From: Actinospica robiniae DSM 44927
GTDB taxonomy: Bacteria; Actinomycetota; Actinomycetes; Streptomycetales; Catenulisporaceae
Assembly: GCF_000504285.1 (NCBI RefSeq)
Contig: NZ_KI632511.1
Span: 7,856,154 to 7,920,153 of the forward strand
Reading direction: 5' to 3'
Length of the DNA stretch: 64,000 nucleotides
Shown here: piece by piece, positions 49,752-57,913 of the stretch
Position numbering within the stretch: the stretch's first letter is position 1
Layout of the letters: each line of letters starts with the position of its first letter
Made by a program: the position numbers and the translations under genes
The notes under the pieces: generated by a model
The model's input: only the letters and a program-made list of their open reading frames with translations
Database searches by the model: none
Told to the model about the DNA's origin: nothing

Positions 49752-51107
49752 ATGTCGGACGCCCGCGCCCGGATACTTGCCCTGGATACTTATGACATCC
49801 GGTTCCCCACCTCGCGTGAGCACGACGGGTCGGATGCCATGAATCCAGACCCTGACTACTCGGCGGCCTATGTGGTGCTGCGCTCCGACGCCCTCGGCCC
49901 GAACGGCCAGGAACTCGCCGGGCACGGTTTCGCCTTCACGATAGGTCGGGGCAATGAGGTGCAGGTCGCCGCGATCGAGGCGCTGCGCGCGCACGTGGTC
50001 GGCCGCGAGCTCGACGAGCTGTGCGCCGACCCCGGCAGCGTCAGCCGGGCCCTGATCGGCGACAGCCAGCTGCGCTGGCTCGGCCCGGAGAAGGGCGTGA
50101 TGCAGATGGCCATCGGCGCCGTCGTCAACGCCGTCTGGGACCTCGCCGGAAAGCGCGCGGGCAAGCCGGTCTGGCAGCTGCTCGCCGACGCCGAGCCGGA
50201 ATGGCTGGTGAGCCAGATCGACTTCCGCTACATCGAGGACGCGCTCACCCCGGCCGAGGCGCTCGAGCTGCTGCGCGCCGGACGGGCCGGCGCCGAGGAG
50301 CGGGTCGCGCTGCTGCGCGAGCACGGCTACCCGGCGTACACCACCTCGCCCGGCTGGCTCGGCTACTCCGACGAGAAGCTGACCCGGCTGGCCAAGCAGG
50401 CCGTCGAGGACGGGTTCACCCAGATCAAGCTGAAGGTCGGCGCCGACCTCGAGGACGATATGCGCCGCTTCCGTGCCGCCCGCGCCGCCGTCGGCCCCGA
50501 CCTGCGTATCGCCATCGACGCGAACCAGCGCTGGAACGTGCCCGAGGCGGTCGACTGGGTGCAGGCGCTGGCCGAGTTCGAGCCCTACTGGATCGAGGAG
50601 CCGACCAGCCCGGACGACATCCTCGGCCACGCCGCGGTTCGCCGCGGGGTCGCCCCGGTGAAGGTCGCCACCGGCGAGCACGTGCAGAACCGGATCGTGT
50701 TCAAGCAGCTGCTGCAGGCCGACGCCATCGACATCCTGCAGCTCGACTCCGCCCGGGTGGCCGGGGTCAACGAGAACCTCGCGATCCTGCTGCTCGCGGC
50801 CAAGTTCGGCGTCCCGGTCTGCCCGCACGCCGGCGGCGTGGGCCTGTGCGAGCTGGTCCAGCACCTGTCCATGTTCGACTACGTGGCGCTGAGCGGCACG
50901 ACCGTGGACCGCGTCATCGAATACGTCGACCACCTGCACGAGCACTTCGTCGATCCGGTGCGCGTGATCGCGGGCAGCTACCAGGCGCCCGAGGCCCCCG
51001 GATTCTCGGCCCGCATGCACGACGGATCGATCGCGGCATACCGCTTCCCGGACGGTACCTTCTGGGTGGAAGACCTGCGTCGCCAGAACGAAGGAGTCTC
51101 ACAATGA
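49752..51107 (+). CDS. L-fuconate dehydratase, enolase superfamily (ENOSF1-like)
   Basis: The 451-residue enolase-superfamily protein is close in pattern to bacterial L-fuconate dehydratases and human ENOSF1. It starts with [20 protein letters not shown] and [17 protein letters not shown]. The barrel has the K-x-K pair in [11 protein letters not shown] (about 225-227), the metal Asp in AIDANQRW, Glu in [17 protein letters not shown] and the His in VCPHAGGVG. It turns L-fuconate into 2-keto-3-deoxy-L-fuconate. It leads the four-gene operon; its AAGGA ribosome site lies inside a hairpin. Confidence 0.93.
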   Translation: MSDARARILALDTYDIRFPTSREHDGSDAMNPDPDYSAAYVVLRSDALGPNGQELAGHGFAFTIGRGNEVQVAAIEALRAHVVGRELDELCADPGSVSRALIGDSQLRWLGPEKGVMQMAIGAVVNAVWDLAGKRAGKPVWQLLADAEPEWLVSQIDFRYIEDALTPAEALELLRAGRAGAEERVALLREHGYPAYTTSPGWLGYSDEKLTRLAKQAVEDGFTQIKLKVGADLEDDMRRFRAARAAVGPDLRIAIDANQRWNVPEAVDWVQALAEFEPYWIEEPTSPDDILGHAAVRRGVAPVKVATGEHVQNRIVFKQLLQADAIDILQLDSARVAGVNENLAILLLAAKFGVPVCPHAGGVGLCELVQHLSMFDYVALSGTTVDRVIEYVDHLHEHFVDPVRVIAGSYQAPEAPGFSARMHDGSIAAYRFPDGTFWVEDLRRQNEGVSQ

Positions 51108-51871
51108 CCGATCAGCACCTCGAGTTCGCGGGCCTGCGCGCGGTGGTGACCGGCGGCGGCTCCGGCATCGGACTGGCCACCGCGACTCTGCTCGCCGAGC
51201 GCGGCGCCACCGTCGCGGTGCTCGACCTCGACCCGTCCGCGGCCCCGGATCCCAAGCTGGGCTTCGTCGCCGACGTCACCGACGACGAGTCCGTGCGCGC
51301 CGCCGTGGCCGGCGCGGCCGAAGCGCTCGGCGGGATAGACATCCTGATCAACAACGCCGGCATCGGCGCGGCCGGCACGGTCGAGGACAACTCGGACGAG
51401 CAGTGGCACCGGGTCTACGACGTCAACGTGGTCGGCATGGTGCGCGTCTCCCGGGCCGCGCTGCCGCACCTGCGCGCCTCGGCTCACGCCGCGATCGTCA
51501 ACACCGCCTCGATCGCCGCCGTGGCCGGCCTGCCGCAGCGCGCGCTCTACAGCGCGACCAAGGGCGCCGTGTACGCGCTGACCCTGGCCATGGCCACCGA
51601 CCACCTGCGCGAGGGCATCCGGGTCAACTGCGTGAACCCGGGCACCGCGGACACTCCGTGGGTCGGCCGGCTCCTCGACGCCGCGCAGGACCCGGAGGCC
51701 GAGCGCGCCGCGCTGGCGGCCCGCCAGCCCATGGGCCGGCTCGTCACCGCGCCGGAGATCGCCGCCGCCATCGCCTACCTCGCCTCGCCGCTGGCCGCCA
51801 GCGTCACCGGCACCTCGCTCGCGGTCGACGGCGGCTTCACCGGCCTGCGTCCCCGCCCGATCGGCCAGTAG
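51104..51871 (+). CDS. SDR dehydrogenase, probable 2-keto-3-deoxy-L-fuconate dehydrogenase
   Basis: The 255-residue short-chain dehydrogenase has TGGGSGIG for NAD(P) binding, [10 protein letters not shown], the catalytic Ser in [10 protein letters not shown] and Y-x-x-x-K in ALYSATKG, with the final [12 protein letters not shown]. In the oxidative L-fucose route this slot is the oxidation of 2-keto-3-deoxy-L-fuconate to the 2,4-diketo acid. The role is assigned by order in the operon. ATG 51104 overlaps the dehydratase stop (ATGA) and has AAGGAG upstream. Confidence 0.85.
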   Translation: MTDQHLEFAGLRAVVTGGGSGIGLATATLLAERGATVAVLDLDPSAAPDPKLGFVADVTDDESVRAAVAGAAEALGGIDILINNAGIGAAGTVEDNSDEQWHRVYDVNVVGMVRVSRAALPHLRASAHAAIVNTASIAAVAGLPQRALYSATKGAVYALTLAMATDHLREGIRVNCVNPGTADTPWVGRLLDAAQDPEAERAALAARQPMGRLVTAPEIAAAIAYLASPLAASVTGTSLAVDGGFTGLRPRPIGQ

Positions 51872-51880
51872 GGAATCCCC

Positions 51881-52870
51881 GTGCCCCAGCAACGTCCTGA
51901 CGTCCTGCGCCGGGTCTCGCGCCTCGGCTTCGGCGGCGCGGCCATCGGCAACCTCTTCGCGCAGGTCGACGACGACGCCGCGGCCGAGGCCGTGAACGCG
52001 GCCTGGGCCGACGGTTTCCGCTACTTCGACACGGCGCCGCACTACGGTCTGGGCCTGTCCGAGCGCAGGCTCGGCGAGGCGCTGCGGCCGCGGCCCCGGG
52101 GCGAGTACGTGCTCTCCACCAAGGTCGGCCGGATCCTGGAGCCGCTGGCCGGGGAGATCCCGGAGGGCCTGCGCGACGACGAGGGCTTCGACGTCCGGCG
52201 CACCCACCGCCGCCGCTGGGACTTCAGCGGCGACGGCGTGCGCCGCAGCATCGAGGAGAGCCTGCAGCGGCTCGGACTCGACCGGATCGACATCGCCTAC
52301 CTGCACGACCCGGACGACCACGCCGAGCAGGCGCTGGCCGAGGCGTATCCGGCGCTGGAGAAGCTGCGGGCGGAGGGCGTCGTCGGGGCGATCGGCGTCG
52401 GCATGAACCAGAGCGCGCTGCCGGCGCGGTTCGTGCGCGAGACCGACATCGACGTCGTCCTGCTGGCCGGCCGCTACACCCTGCTCGACCAGAGCGGGCT
52501 GGCCGAACTGCTGCCCGCGGCCGCGGAGCGCGGCGTCGCCGTCGTGCTCGGCGGCGTGTTCAACTCCGGCCTGCTGGCCGACCCGCGCCAGGCCGCGACC
52601 TACGACTACGCGCCCGCCCCGGAGCCGATCCTGCGCCGGGCGTTGGAGATCGAGAGGGTCTGCCTCGAGCACGGCGTCCCGCTGCGCGCGGCTGCGCTGC
52701 GGTTCGGTTTCGGCCACCCCGCCGTCATCAGCGCGCTGATCGGCGTCAGGGATGCCGGGCAGGCGGAAGATTGCGCCGCGCTGGCCGGGGTAGCGATACC
52801 GACGGAGCTGTGGGAGGACCTGCGTACCCGCGGCCTGCTTTCCCCCGACGTCCCGGTTCCGACGGAGTGA
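51881..52870 (+). CDS. Aldo-keto reductase, probable L-fucose (D-threo-aldose) dehydrogenase
   Basis: The 329-residue AKR shows the catalytic tetrad: Asp and Tyr in YFDTAPHYGLGLSE, Lys in LSTKVGR and His in IAYLHDPDDH. Relatives oxidise L-fucose or D-arabinose to the lactone with NAD(P). In the pathway it is the first step, although it is the third gene. Start GTG 51881 follows the SDR stop by 9 bases. Confidence 0.87.
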   Translation: MPQQRPDVLRRVSRLGFGGAAIGNLFAQVDDDAAAEAVNAAWADGFRYFDTAPHYGLGLSERRLGEALRPRPRGEYVLSTKVGRILEPLAGEIPEGLRDDEGFDVRRTHRRRWDFSGDGVRRSIEESLQRLGLDRIDIAYLHDPDDHAEQALAEAYPALEKLRAEGVVGAIGVGMNQSALPARFVRETDIDVVLLAGRYTLLDQSGLAELLPAAAERGVAVVLGGVFNSGLLADPRQAATYDYAPAPEPILRRALEIERVCLEHGVPLRAAALRFGFGHPAVISALIGVRDAGQAEDCAALAGVAIPTELWEDLRTRGLLSPDVPVPTE

Positions 52871-52872
52871 GC

Positions 52873-53712
52873 ATGACGGTAGACGCGCACCACCACCTCT
52901 GGGATCTGCATGTCCGCGCGCACGAGTGGCTGCGCGCGCCCGAACTCAAGCCGATCTGGCGGGATTTCGGGCTCGAGGAGCTTGAAGCCCAGGCGAGGGC
53001 CTGCGGCGTGGACAAGACGATCCTGGTCCAGGTGGCCGCTTCCGCCGACGAGACCAGGGAGTTCCTCGCGTACGCGGCGTGCACCCGGCTGATCGCGGGC
53101 GTGGTCGGCTGGATGGACCTGGCCGCGCCCGGCCCGGCCGAGCAGCTGGCGAAGATCCGCGGCGGGGCCGGCGGCCAGCGCCTGGTCGGTATCAGGCATC
53201 TGGTTCAGGACGAGGCCGATCCGGCCTGGCTGGACCGCCCCGGGGTACGGGCCGGCCTCGCCGCCGTGGGCGCGGCCGGACTGCCCTACGACCTGCTGGT
53301 GCGTCCGGCGCAGGCCGAGGCCGCGCTGCGCGCGGTGCGTGCGCTGCCCGACCAGGTGTTCGTGCTCGACCACATCGGCAAGCCCCCGATCGCCTCCGGC
53401 GAGACCGAGCCGTGGGCGGCCTGGATCCGCGAGCTGGCCGCCGAACCGCACGTCGTGTGCAAGCTCTCCGGCCTGGTCACCGAGGCCGACTGGGGCACCT
53501 GGACGGTTCCGGATCTGCGCCCCTACGCGGAGGTCGTGCTCGAGGCCTTCGGGCCGGACCGGCTCATGTTCGGCTCCGACTGGCCGGTGTGCGTCCTGGC
53601 CGGGAGCTACGATGACGTCTTCCACGCCGCGACCGACCTCACCGCGCAGCTGAGTGTGGCCGAGCGCGAGGCGGTTTTCGGCGGGACCGCGACCCGGGTG
53701 TACGGGATCTGA
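52873..53712 (+). CDS. Amidohydrolase-superfamily lactonase (COG3618), probable L-fuconolactonase
   Basis: The 279-residue protein has the COG3618 pattern: DAHHHLWDL (metal His pair), LVGIRHLVQDE, VLDHIGKPPI, CKLSGLVTEAD and MFGSDWPVCV with the catalytic Asp. Members open sugar lactones. With a fucose dehydrogenase next door, L-fuconolactone is the likely substrate. ATG 52873 starts 2 bases after the AKR stop. A 13-bp terminator hairpin follows. Confidence 0.88.
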   Translation: MTVDAHHHLWDLHVRAHEWLRAPELKPIWRDFGLEELEAQARACGVDKTILVQVAASADETREFLAYAACTRLIAGVVGWMDLAAPGPAEQLAKIRGGAGGQRLVGIRHLVQDEADPAWLDRPGVRAGLAAVGAAGLPYDLLVRPAQAEAALRAVRALPDQVFVLDHIGKPPIASGETEPWAAWIRELAAEPHVVCKLSGLVTEADWGTWTVPDLRPYAEVVLEAFGPDRLMFGSDWPVCVLAGSYDDVFHAATDLTAQLSVAEREAVFGGTATRVYGI

Positions 53713-53718
53713 TCGTTC

Positions 53719-53748
53719 TCTTCGGGCCGGATCATTCCGGCCCGAAGA
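53719..53748. terminator. Bidirectional terminator after the fuconolactonase gene
   Basis: A 13-bp perfect stem (TCTTCGGGCCGGA with TCCGGCCCGAAGA) and a 4-base loop start 6 bases past the stop. The stop codon of the convergent cupin gene sits in the loop. Confidence 0.85.
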
Positions 53749-54082
53749 CTTCCAGATCCGGCCCCTCGACGGCGATCGCGCTCAGTCCGGTCTCGGATCC
53801 CGAGGTGTGCAGCTCCTCGGGATCCCAGCGGACGCCCTGCCCGGCGCGGATGTCCAGCCGATGGCCGTCGGGCCCTGATACCCAGCCCTCGCCGGCGACC
53901 ACCAGGAACAGCTGCCCGCCGACCGCCGGGTGCTCCCCGATGACGCCGCCCGGTTCGATCGAGAGGCAGGTCACCCGGGTCTGCCCGGAGTGCTCGCCGT
54001 GCGCGATCAGAGTGGCGAACGCGTCCACGCTCTCGTGGTGCGGGATGCGGAATTCCCTGCGGTCGAACACGAACATCTCCAT
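53732..54082 (-). CDS. Small cupin protein
   Basis: The 116-residue protein is a single cupin barrel: RVTCLSIEPGGVIGEHPAVG, GQLFLVVAGEGWVSGPDGHR, then GVRWDPEELHTSGS. The His and Glu positions for metal are mostly present. Such small cupins may be enzymes or sensors; no role is assigned. ATG 54082 has GAGGGCC upstream. It is convergent with the L-fucose operon and shares its terminator. Confidence 0.75.
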   Translation of the reverse strand: MEMFVFDRREFRIPHHESVDAFATLIAHGEHSGQTRVTCLSIEPGGVIGEHPAVGGQLFLVVAGEGWVSGPDGHRLDIRAGQGVRWDPEELHTSGSETGLSAIAVEGPDLEVFGPE

Positions 54083-54167
54083 ACCGCGGCCCTCCGTGTC
54101 TGGGATGGAAGGCTTGAGTATAGGCCGTGGCGCAGCGGGGCGAACCGATCCGGAGGCGGGAGCGGAC

Positions 54168-54680
54168 ATGGTCGGGGAACCGGTGCCGGCACTGGGAATC
54201 GAGCCCTCGGCCTGGCCCGGCGTACGCAGGCTTTCCGGCCACGCGGGGGTGCGCTCCCGGCAGGAGGACGGGTCGCTCTCGGCCTCCCGGGCCGTCTCCT
54301 ACGTCCATTCCTATGTTCTGCCCGGCGAACGCAGTCCGGCCGTCGTCATCGCCCAGTCGCCCGTCTACCCGGGCCGGCCGCCCCACCAGCCCGGCGCGGC
54401 GATCTCCACGCTGCTGCGTCGGGGCCGGCGGGAAGGTGTGGCGCGGCCGGACCATCCGGTCTCGGTACGGTCCGGCCACGCCGTCATCGAGGGCTGCGAT
54501 ATCGGGATCGACGTCGTCGACTGGGGTGACGCGCGCCTCGGCGGAGTCGCTTTCACCTGGCGCGGATCCACCTATGTGGACATCGCCTCATGGCTCGCTC
54601 CCCTCGACGCGCTCTTCCTTGCCGCCTTGACCGTCATCGGGGATCCGCTCGAACCCCTGGCCGGCCGCCCGGGCGGCTGA
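54168..54680 (+). CDS. Hypothetical protein
   Basis: The 170-residue product starts at ATG 54168 behind a good GGAGGCGGGAGCG ribosome site. It has no signal or membrane helix and ends with a hydrophobic segment (ASWLAPLDALFLAALTVIGD). I recognise no domain. Its stop abuts the stop of the convergent lipoprotein gene (TGA/TCA adjacent), so no intergenic terminator is present. Confidence 0.6.
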   Translation: MVGEPVPALGIEPSAWPGVRRLSGHAGVRSRQEDGSLSASRAVSYVHSYVLPGERSPAVVIAQSPVYPGRPPHQPGAAISTLLRRGRREGVARPDHPVSVRSGHAVIEGCDIGIDVVDWGDARLGGVAFTWRGSTYVDIASWLAPLDALFLAALTVIGDPLEPLAGRPGG

Positions 54681-55340
54681 TCAGGACGGGGACGCGGACG
54701 AGTCCGTGCCCAGGTCCAGCGAGCCGCCGAGCATCGAAGACAGCACGCTGATGAAGTCGGTCTGGCCGACCCAGCCCGTCTTCTGGCCGTTGCCGACCAG
54801 CGGGCAGCCGGAGAGCTGCATGAGCACCTCGGTCTCCTGCGAGCCGGCCGTGAAGATGCCCAGGATGGAGCCGCCCGAGTCCATCGGACAGGAGACCGGC
54901 TGGGTCGGCGGGGGAGTCAGGGCATTGAGCGCCTTCTGCAGGGTGCCGATCTGGTCGGATTTGCTCAGCACGATCGCGGTCGGGGCGTGCGGGCTCGCGG
55001 CCGGGCTGGCGGAGCCGCCGGGGCTCTCGAGGCCGCCGGGGCTGCCGGAGTCGTCGGACGCGGGCGAGGCCGCGGCCGGGTAGACGCACAGCAGCACCCG
55101 GGTCGCGGCCAGCGGCTCGAGCTGGTCGGCGAGGCCGCTGACGTTCGAGGAGAGATTCTGCGGAGCTGTGCCGGGGCAGGTACTGCTCTGCGCGTCGTCG
55201 GCCGCCGCGGACGCGCCGGCGGTGGAGACCGTCGCGGACGAGCTCTGCAGCCGCTGGGCGGCGCAGCCGGAGACCGCGCTCGCGCCCAGGGCCAGGGCGG
55301 CCAGGCCGAGCGAGGCGCGGACCGCATACGGGATAGTCAT
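54681..55340 (-). CDS. Lipoprotein with two conserved Cys pairs, unknown function
   Basis: The 219-residue protein has a lipoprotein signal (SLGLAALALGASAVSGC, Cys at about 26). The mature part has STCPGTAP, RVLLCVYPAAA, PVSCPMDSGG and LSGCPLVGNG, which suggests two disulfides, plus a Ser/Pro/Gly insert. It ends in an acidic Ser-rich tail. No family is recognised. Start ATG 55340 has GGAGGCGAATC upstream. Confidence 0.75.
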   Translation of the reverse strand: MTIPYAVRASLGLAALALGASAVSGCAAQRLQSSSATVSTAGASAAADDAQSSTCPGTAPQNLSSNVSGLADQLEPLAATRVLLCVYPAAASPASDDSGSPGGLESPGGSASPAASPHAPTAIVLSKSDQIGTLQKALNALTPPPTQPVSCPMDSGGSILGIFTAGSQETEVLMQLSGCPLVGNGQKTGWVGQTDFISVLSSMLGGSLDLGTDSSASPS

Positions 55341-55435
55341 GATTCGCCTCCGCTGTAAGGGTTCTTCGGATACCCCGGCCGCCGCCCGGCATGCGCCCGA
55401 AGCCCCCGCGCGCCCCGGGCGCGGCCGCCCGGGAA

Positions 55436-55455
55436 CGCCCCGGCGCGCCGGGGCG
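55436..55455. repeat. Perfect 20-bp GC palindrome
   Basis: CGCCCCGGCG at 55436-55445 is followed directly by its own complement to 55455. It lies in the gap between the lipoprotein and MarR genes, upstream of both. It could be a chance GC palindrome, a hairpin or a regulator site. Confidence 0.5.
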
Positions 55456-55469
55456 AAAATAACTTTGCC

Positions 55470-55484
55470 TCCTAACAGTTTGGA
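55470..55484 (+). promoter_or_regulatory. MarR-type operator candidate
   Basis: TCCTAACAGTTTGGA is a 15-base imperfect palindrome (TCC-AAC-GTT-GGA matched around a central A). It sits 15 bases upstream of the MarR start codon in the only AT-rich part of the gap. Autoregulation of the MarR-exporter operon is the likely role. Confidence 0.6.
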
Positions 55485-55499
55485 CGCTAACCTTCTCGG

Positions 55500-56183
55500 G
55501 TGACCGCACCGCGCGAGCCGGACCCCTCGCCCCCCGCCCCGCCGCCGCCCCCTCCCGCGCCCCCGCCGCCGCCCGACCTCGACCTGCGCCAACGCCTGGT
55601 CGGCTCGCCCACGATGCGGCTGGTCGGGCTGGCCGGACAGGCCATGGGCAACCGGTACCGGCGGGTGCTCGCCGAGGAGGACGGGCTCTCGCCCGGCGCC
55701 GCCGGCGTGCTCAACGCGCTCGCCTGGGGCCAAGGGCGCGGGCTGGAGGCCGGCACCCCGGGCCGGGCCACGCACTCGGAGCTCGCCCAGCGCTGCATGA
55801 TCACCCCGGCCACGCTCACCGGCCTGGTCTCGACGCTGGAGAAGGCCGGCTACGTCCGGCGCCGGCGGGACGAGTCCGACCGGCGGATCGTCTGGCTCAC
55901 CCTCACCGAGGCCGGCGAGGCCCGCTCGCGCGAGATCGGCCTGCGGGCCAAGGCCGCCAACGACGAACTCATGCGAAAGTTGACCCCCGAACTCGAAGCC
56001 GCCCTGCGTGACTTCCTGATCACCGTGATCGAGAACGACCTCGCGGTCGTGCACCAGGAGACGTCCGTCTTGTCCGAGCACACCTCCACGCCCGCACACC
56101 CCGGGCACCGGGCGCCGACCGCGCGGTCGGCGCCGCCCGTCCCGACCACCGACCAGCCCGCCCCCGGGAGGACGCCGTGCTGA
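55500..56183 (+). CDS. MarR-family regulator of the ABC exporter
   Basis: The 227-residue protein has a Pro-rich N-terminal tail and a MarR winged HTH: LSPGAAGVLNALAWG, HSELAQRCMITPATLTGLVS, TLEKAGYVRRRRDESDRRIV, WLTLTEAGEA. MarR repressors release DNA on binding small molecules, often drugs. GTG 55500 is the start; its ribosome site is weak. Its stop overlaps the first exporter gene (GTG at 56177), so they are one operon. Confidence 0.88.
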   Translation: MTAPREPDPSPPAPPPPPPAPPPPPDLDLRQRLVGSPTMRLVGLAGQAMGNRYRRVLAEEDGLSPGAAGVLNALAWGQGRGLEAGTPGRATHSELAQRCMITPATLTGLVSTLEKAGYVRRRRDESDRRIVWLTLTEAGEARSREIGLRAKAANDELMRKLTPELEAALRDFLITVIENDLAVVHQETSVLSEHTSTPAHPGHRAPTARSAPPVPTTDQPAPGRTPC

Positions 56184-57913
56184 TCAAACTGCTGCGCGAG
56201 TACCTGCGCCCGTACCGCAAACCGATCGCGGTGGTGGTGTGCCTGCAGTTCCTGGCCACCCTCGCGATGCTCTATCTGCCCACGCTCAACGCCGACATCA
56301 TCGACGACGGCGTGCTGACCGGGGACTCCGGCTACATCTGGCGCACCGGCGGGATCATGCTGGCCATCACCCTGGGCCAGATCGCCTGCCAGATCTGCGC
56401 GGTCTACTTCGCCGCGCGCACCGCCATGGCCGTCGGCCGGGACCTGCGCGCGGCCCAGTTCCGCCAGGTCCAGCGCTACTCGGCCCGCGAGGTCGGCCAG
56501 ATCGGCACCCCGTCGCTGATCACCCGCAGCACCAACGACGTGCAGCAGGTGCAGATGCTGGTGCTGATGTTCTTCGTGATGACGGTCTCCGCGCCGATCA
56601 TGATGGTCGGCGGCGTCATCATGGCGCTCAACCAGAACGTCACCCTCTCCGGCCTGCTGGTCGTCATCATCCCGGTGCTCGCCTGCGTGCTGGCGCTGAT
56701 CATCTCGCGGATGGTGCCGCTGTTCCGGGCCACCCAGGGCAAGCTGGACGTGATCAACCGGGTGCTGCGCGAGCAGATCTCCGGCGTGCGGGTGGTGCGC
56801 GCGTTCGTGCGCGACGGGCGCGAGCGAGACCGGTTCGAGGAGGCCAGCGGCGAGCTGCTCGCGGTCTCCCTCGGCGCCGGCAAGCTGATGTCGCTGATGT
56901 TCCCCTCGGTGATGCTGGTGATGAACCTCTCCAGCGTCGCCGTGCTCTGGTTCGGCGGCCACCTGATCAGCGACGACCGGATGCAGATCGGCGCGCTCAC
57001 CGCGTTCCTCAGCTACCTGATGCAGATCCTGATGTCGGTGATGATGACCGTCTTCACCTTCATGATGGTCCCGCGGGCCGAGGTCAGCGCCGAGCGCATC
57101 CGCGAGGTGCTGACCACCGAGTCCAGCGTCGTGCCGCCCGCGAACCCGGTCAGCCCGGAGGCGACGACGGGGCTGCTCGAGCTGCGCGCGGTCGACTTCG
57201 CCTACCCCGGCGCCGAACAGTCGGTGCTGCGCGGCGTGGACGTGCTCGCCCGCCCCGGCGAGGTCACCGCGATCATCGGCTCCACCGGCGCGGGCAAGAC
57301 CACGCTGCTCTCCCTGGTGCCGCGGCTGATGGACGTCACCGCCGGCTCGGTCCTGGTCGACGGCGTGGACGTGCGCGAACTCGACCCGAACGCGCTGAGC
57401 AAGGCCGTGGGCTACGTCCCGCAGCGGCCGTACCTGTTCTCCGGCACCATCGCGAGCAACCTGCGCTACGGCAACCCGGACGCGACCGACGAAGAGCTCT
57501 GGCGCGCCCTCGAGATAGCCCAGGGCCGCGACTTCGTCGAGGCCATGCCGGAGGGGCTCGACTCCCCGATCGCGCAGGGCGGCACGAACGTCTCCGGCGG
57601 CCAGCGCCAGCGCCTGGCCATCGCCCGGGCCCTGGTGCGCCGCCCGGCCGTGTACCTGTTCGACGACTCCTTCTCCGCCCTCGACTACGCCACCGACGCG
57701 CGGCTGCGCGCCGCCCTGGCCCGCGAGACCGTGGAGGCGACGGTGCTGATCGTGGCGCAGCGGGTGAGCACCATCCGCCACGCCGACACCATCATCGTGC
57801 TCGACGAGGGCCGCGTGGTCGGCTCCGGCCGGCACGCGGAGCTGATGGAGGAGAACGAGACCTACCGGGAGATCGTGCTCTCCCAGCTGACGGAGCAGGA
57901 GGCTCTCGCATGA
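56177..57913 (+). CDS. ABC exporter half-transporter with degenerate Walker B Glu
   Basis: The 578-residue protein has six membrane helices (about 15-290) and an ATPase: Walker A IIGSTGAGKTTLLSLV, signature TNVSGGQRQRLAIARAL, and Walker B YLFDDSFSALD. The catalytic Glu after Walker B is Asp, the mark of the degenerate partner in heterodimeric drug or lipid exporters. GTG 56177 has GGAGGACGCC upstream. Its stop overlaps the next gene in ATGA, so the two subunits are made together. Confidence 0.92.
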   Translation: MLIKLLREYLRPYRKPIAVVVCLQFLATLAMLYLPTLNADIIDDGVLTGDSGYIWRTGGIMLAITLGQIACQICAVYFAARTAMAVGRDLRAAQFRQVQRYSAREVGQIGTPSLITRSTNDVQQVQMLVLMFFVMTVSAPIMMVGGVIMALNQNVTLSGLLVVIIPVLACVLALIISRMVPLFRATQGKLDVINRVLREQISGVRVVRAFVRDGRERDRFEEASGELLAVSLGAGKLMSLMFPSVMLVMNLSSVAVLWFGGHLISDDRMQIGALTAFLSYLMQILMSVMMTVFTFMMVPRAEVSAERIREVLTTESSVVPPANPVSPEATTGLLELRAVDFAYPGAEQSVLRGVDVLARPGEVTAIIGSTGAGKTTLLSLVPRLMDVTAGSVLVDGVDVRELDPNALSKAVGYVPQRPYLFSGTIASNLRYGNPDATDEELWRALEIAQGRDFVEAMPEGLDSPIAQGGTNVSGGQRQRLAIARALVRRPAVYLFDDSFSALDYATDARLRAALARETVEATVLIVAQRVSTIRHADTIIVLDEGRVVGSGRHAELMEENETYREIVLSQLTEQEALA

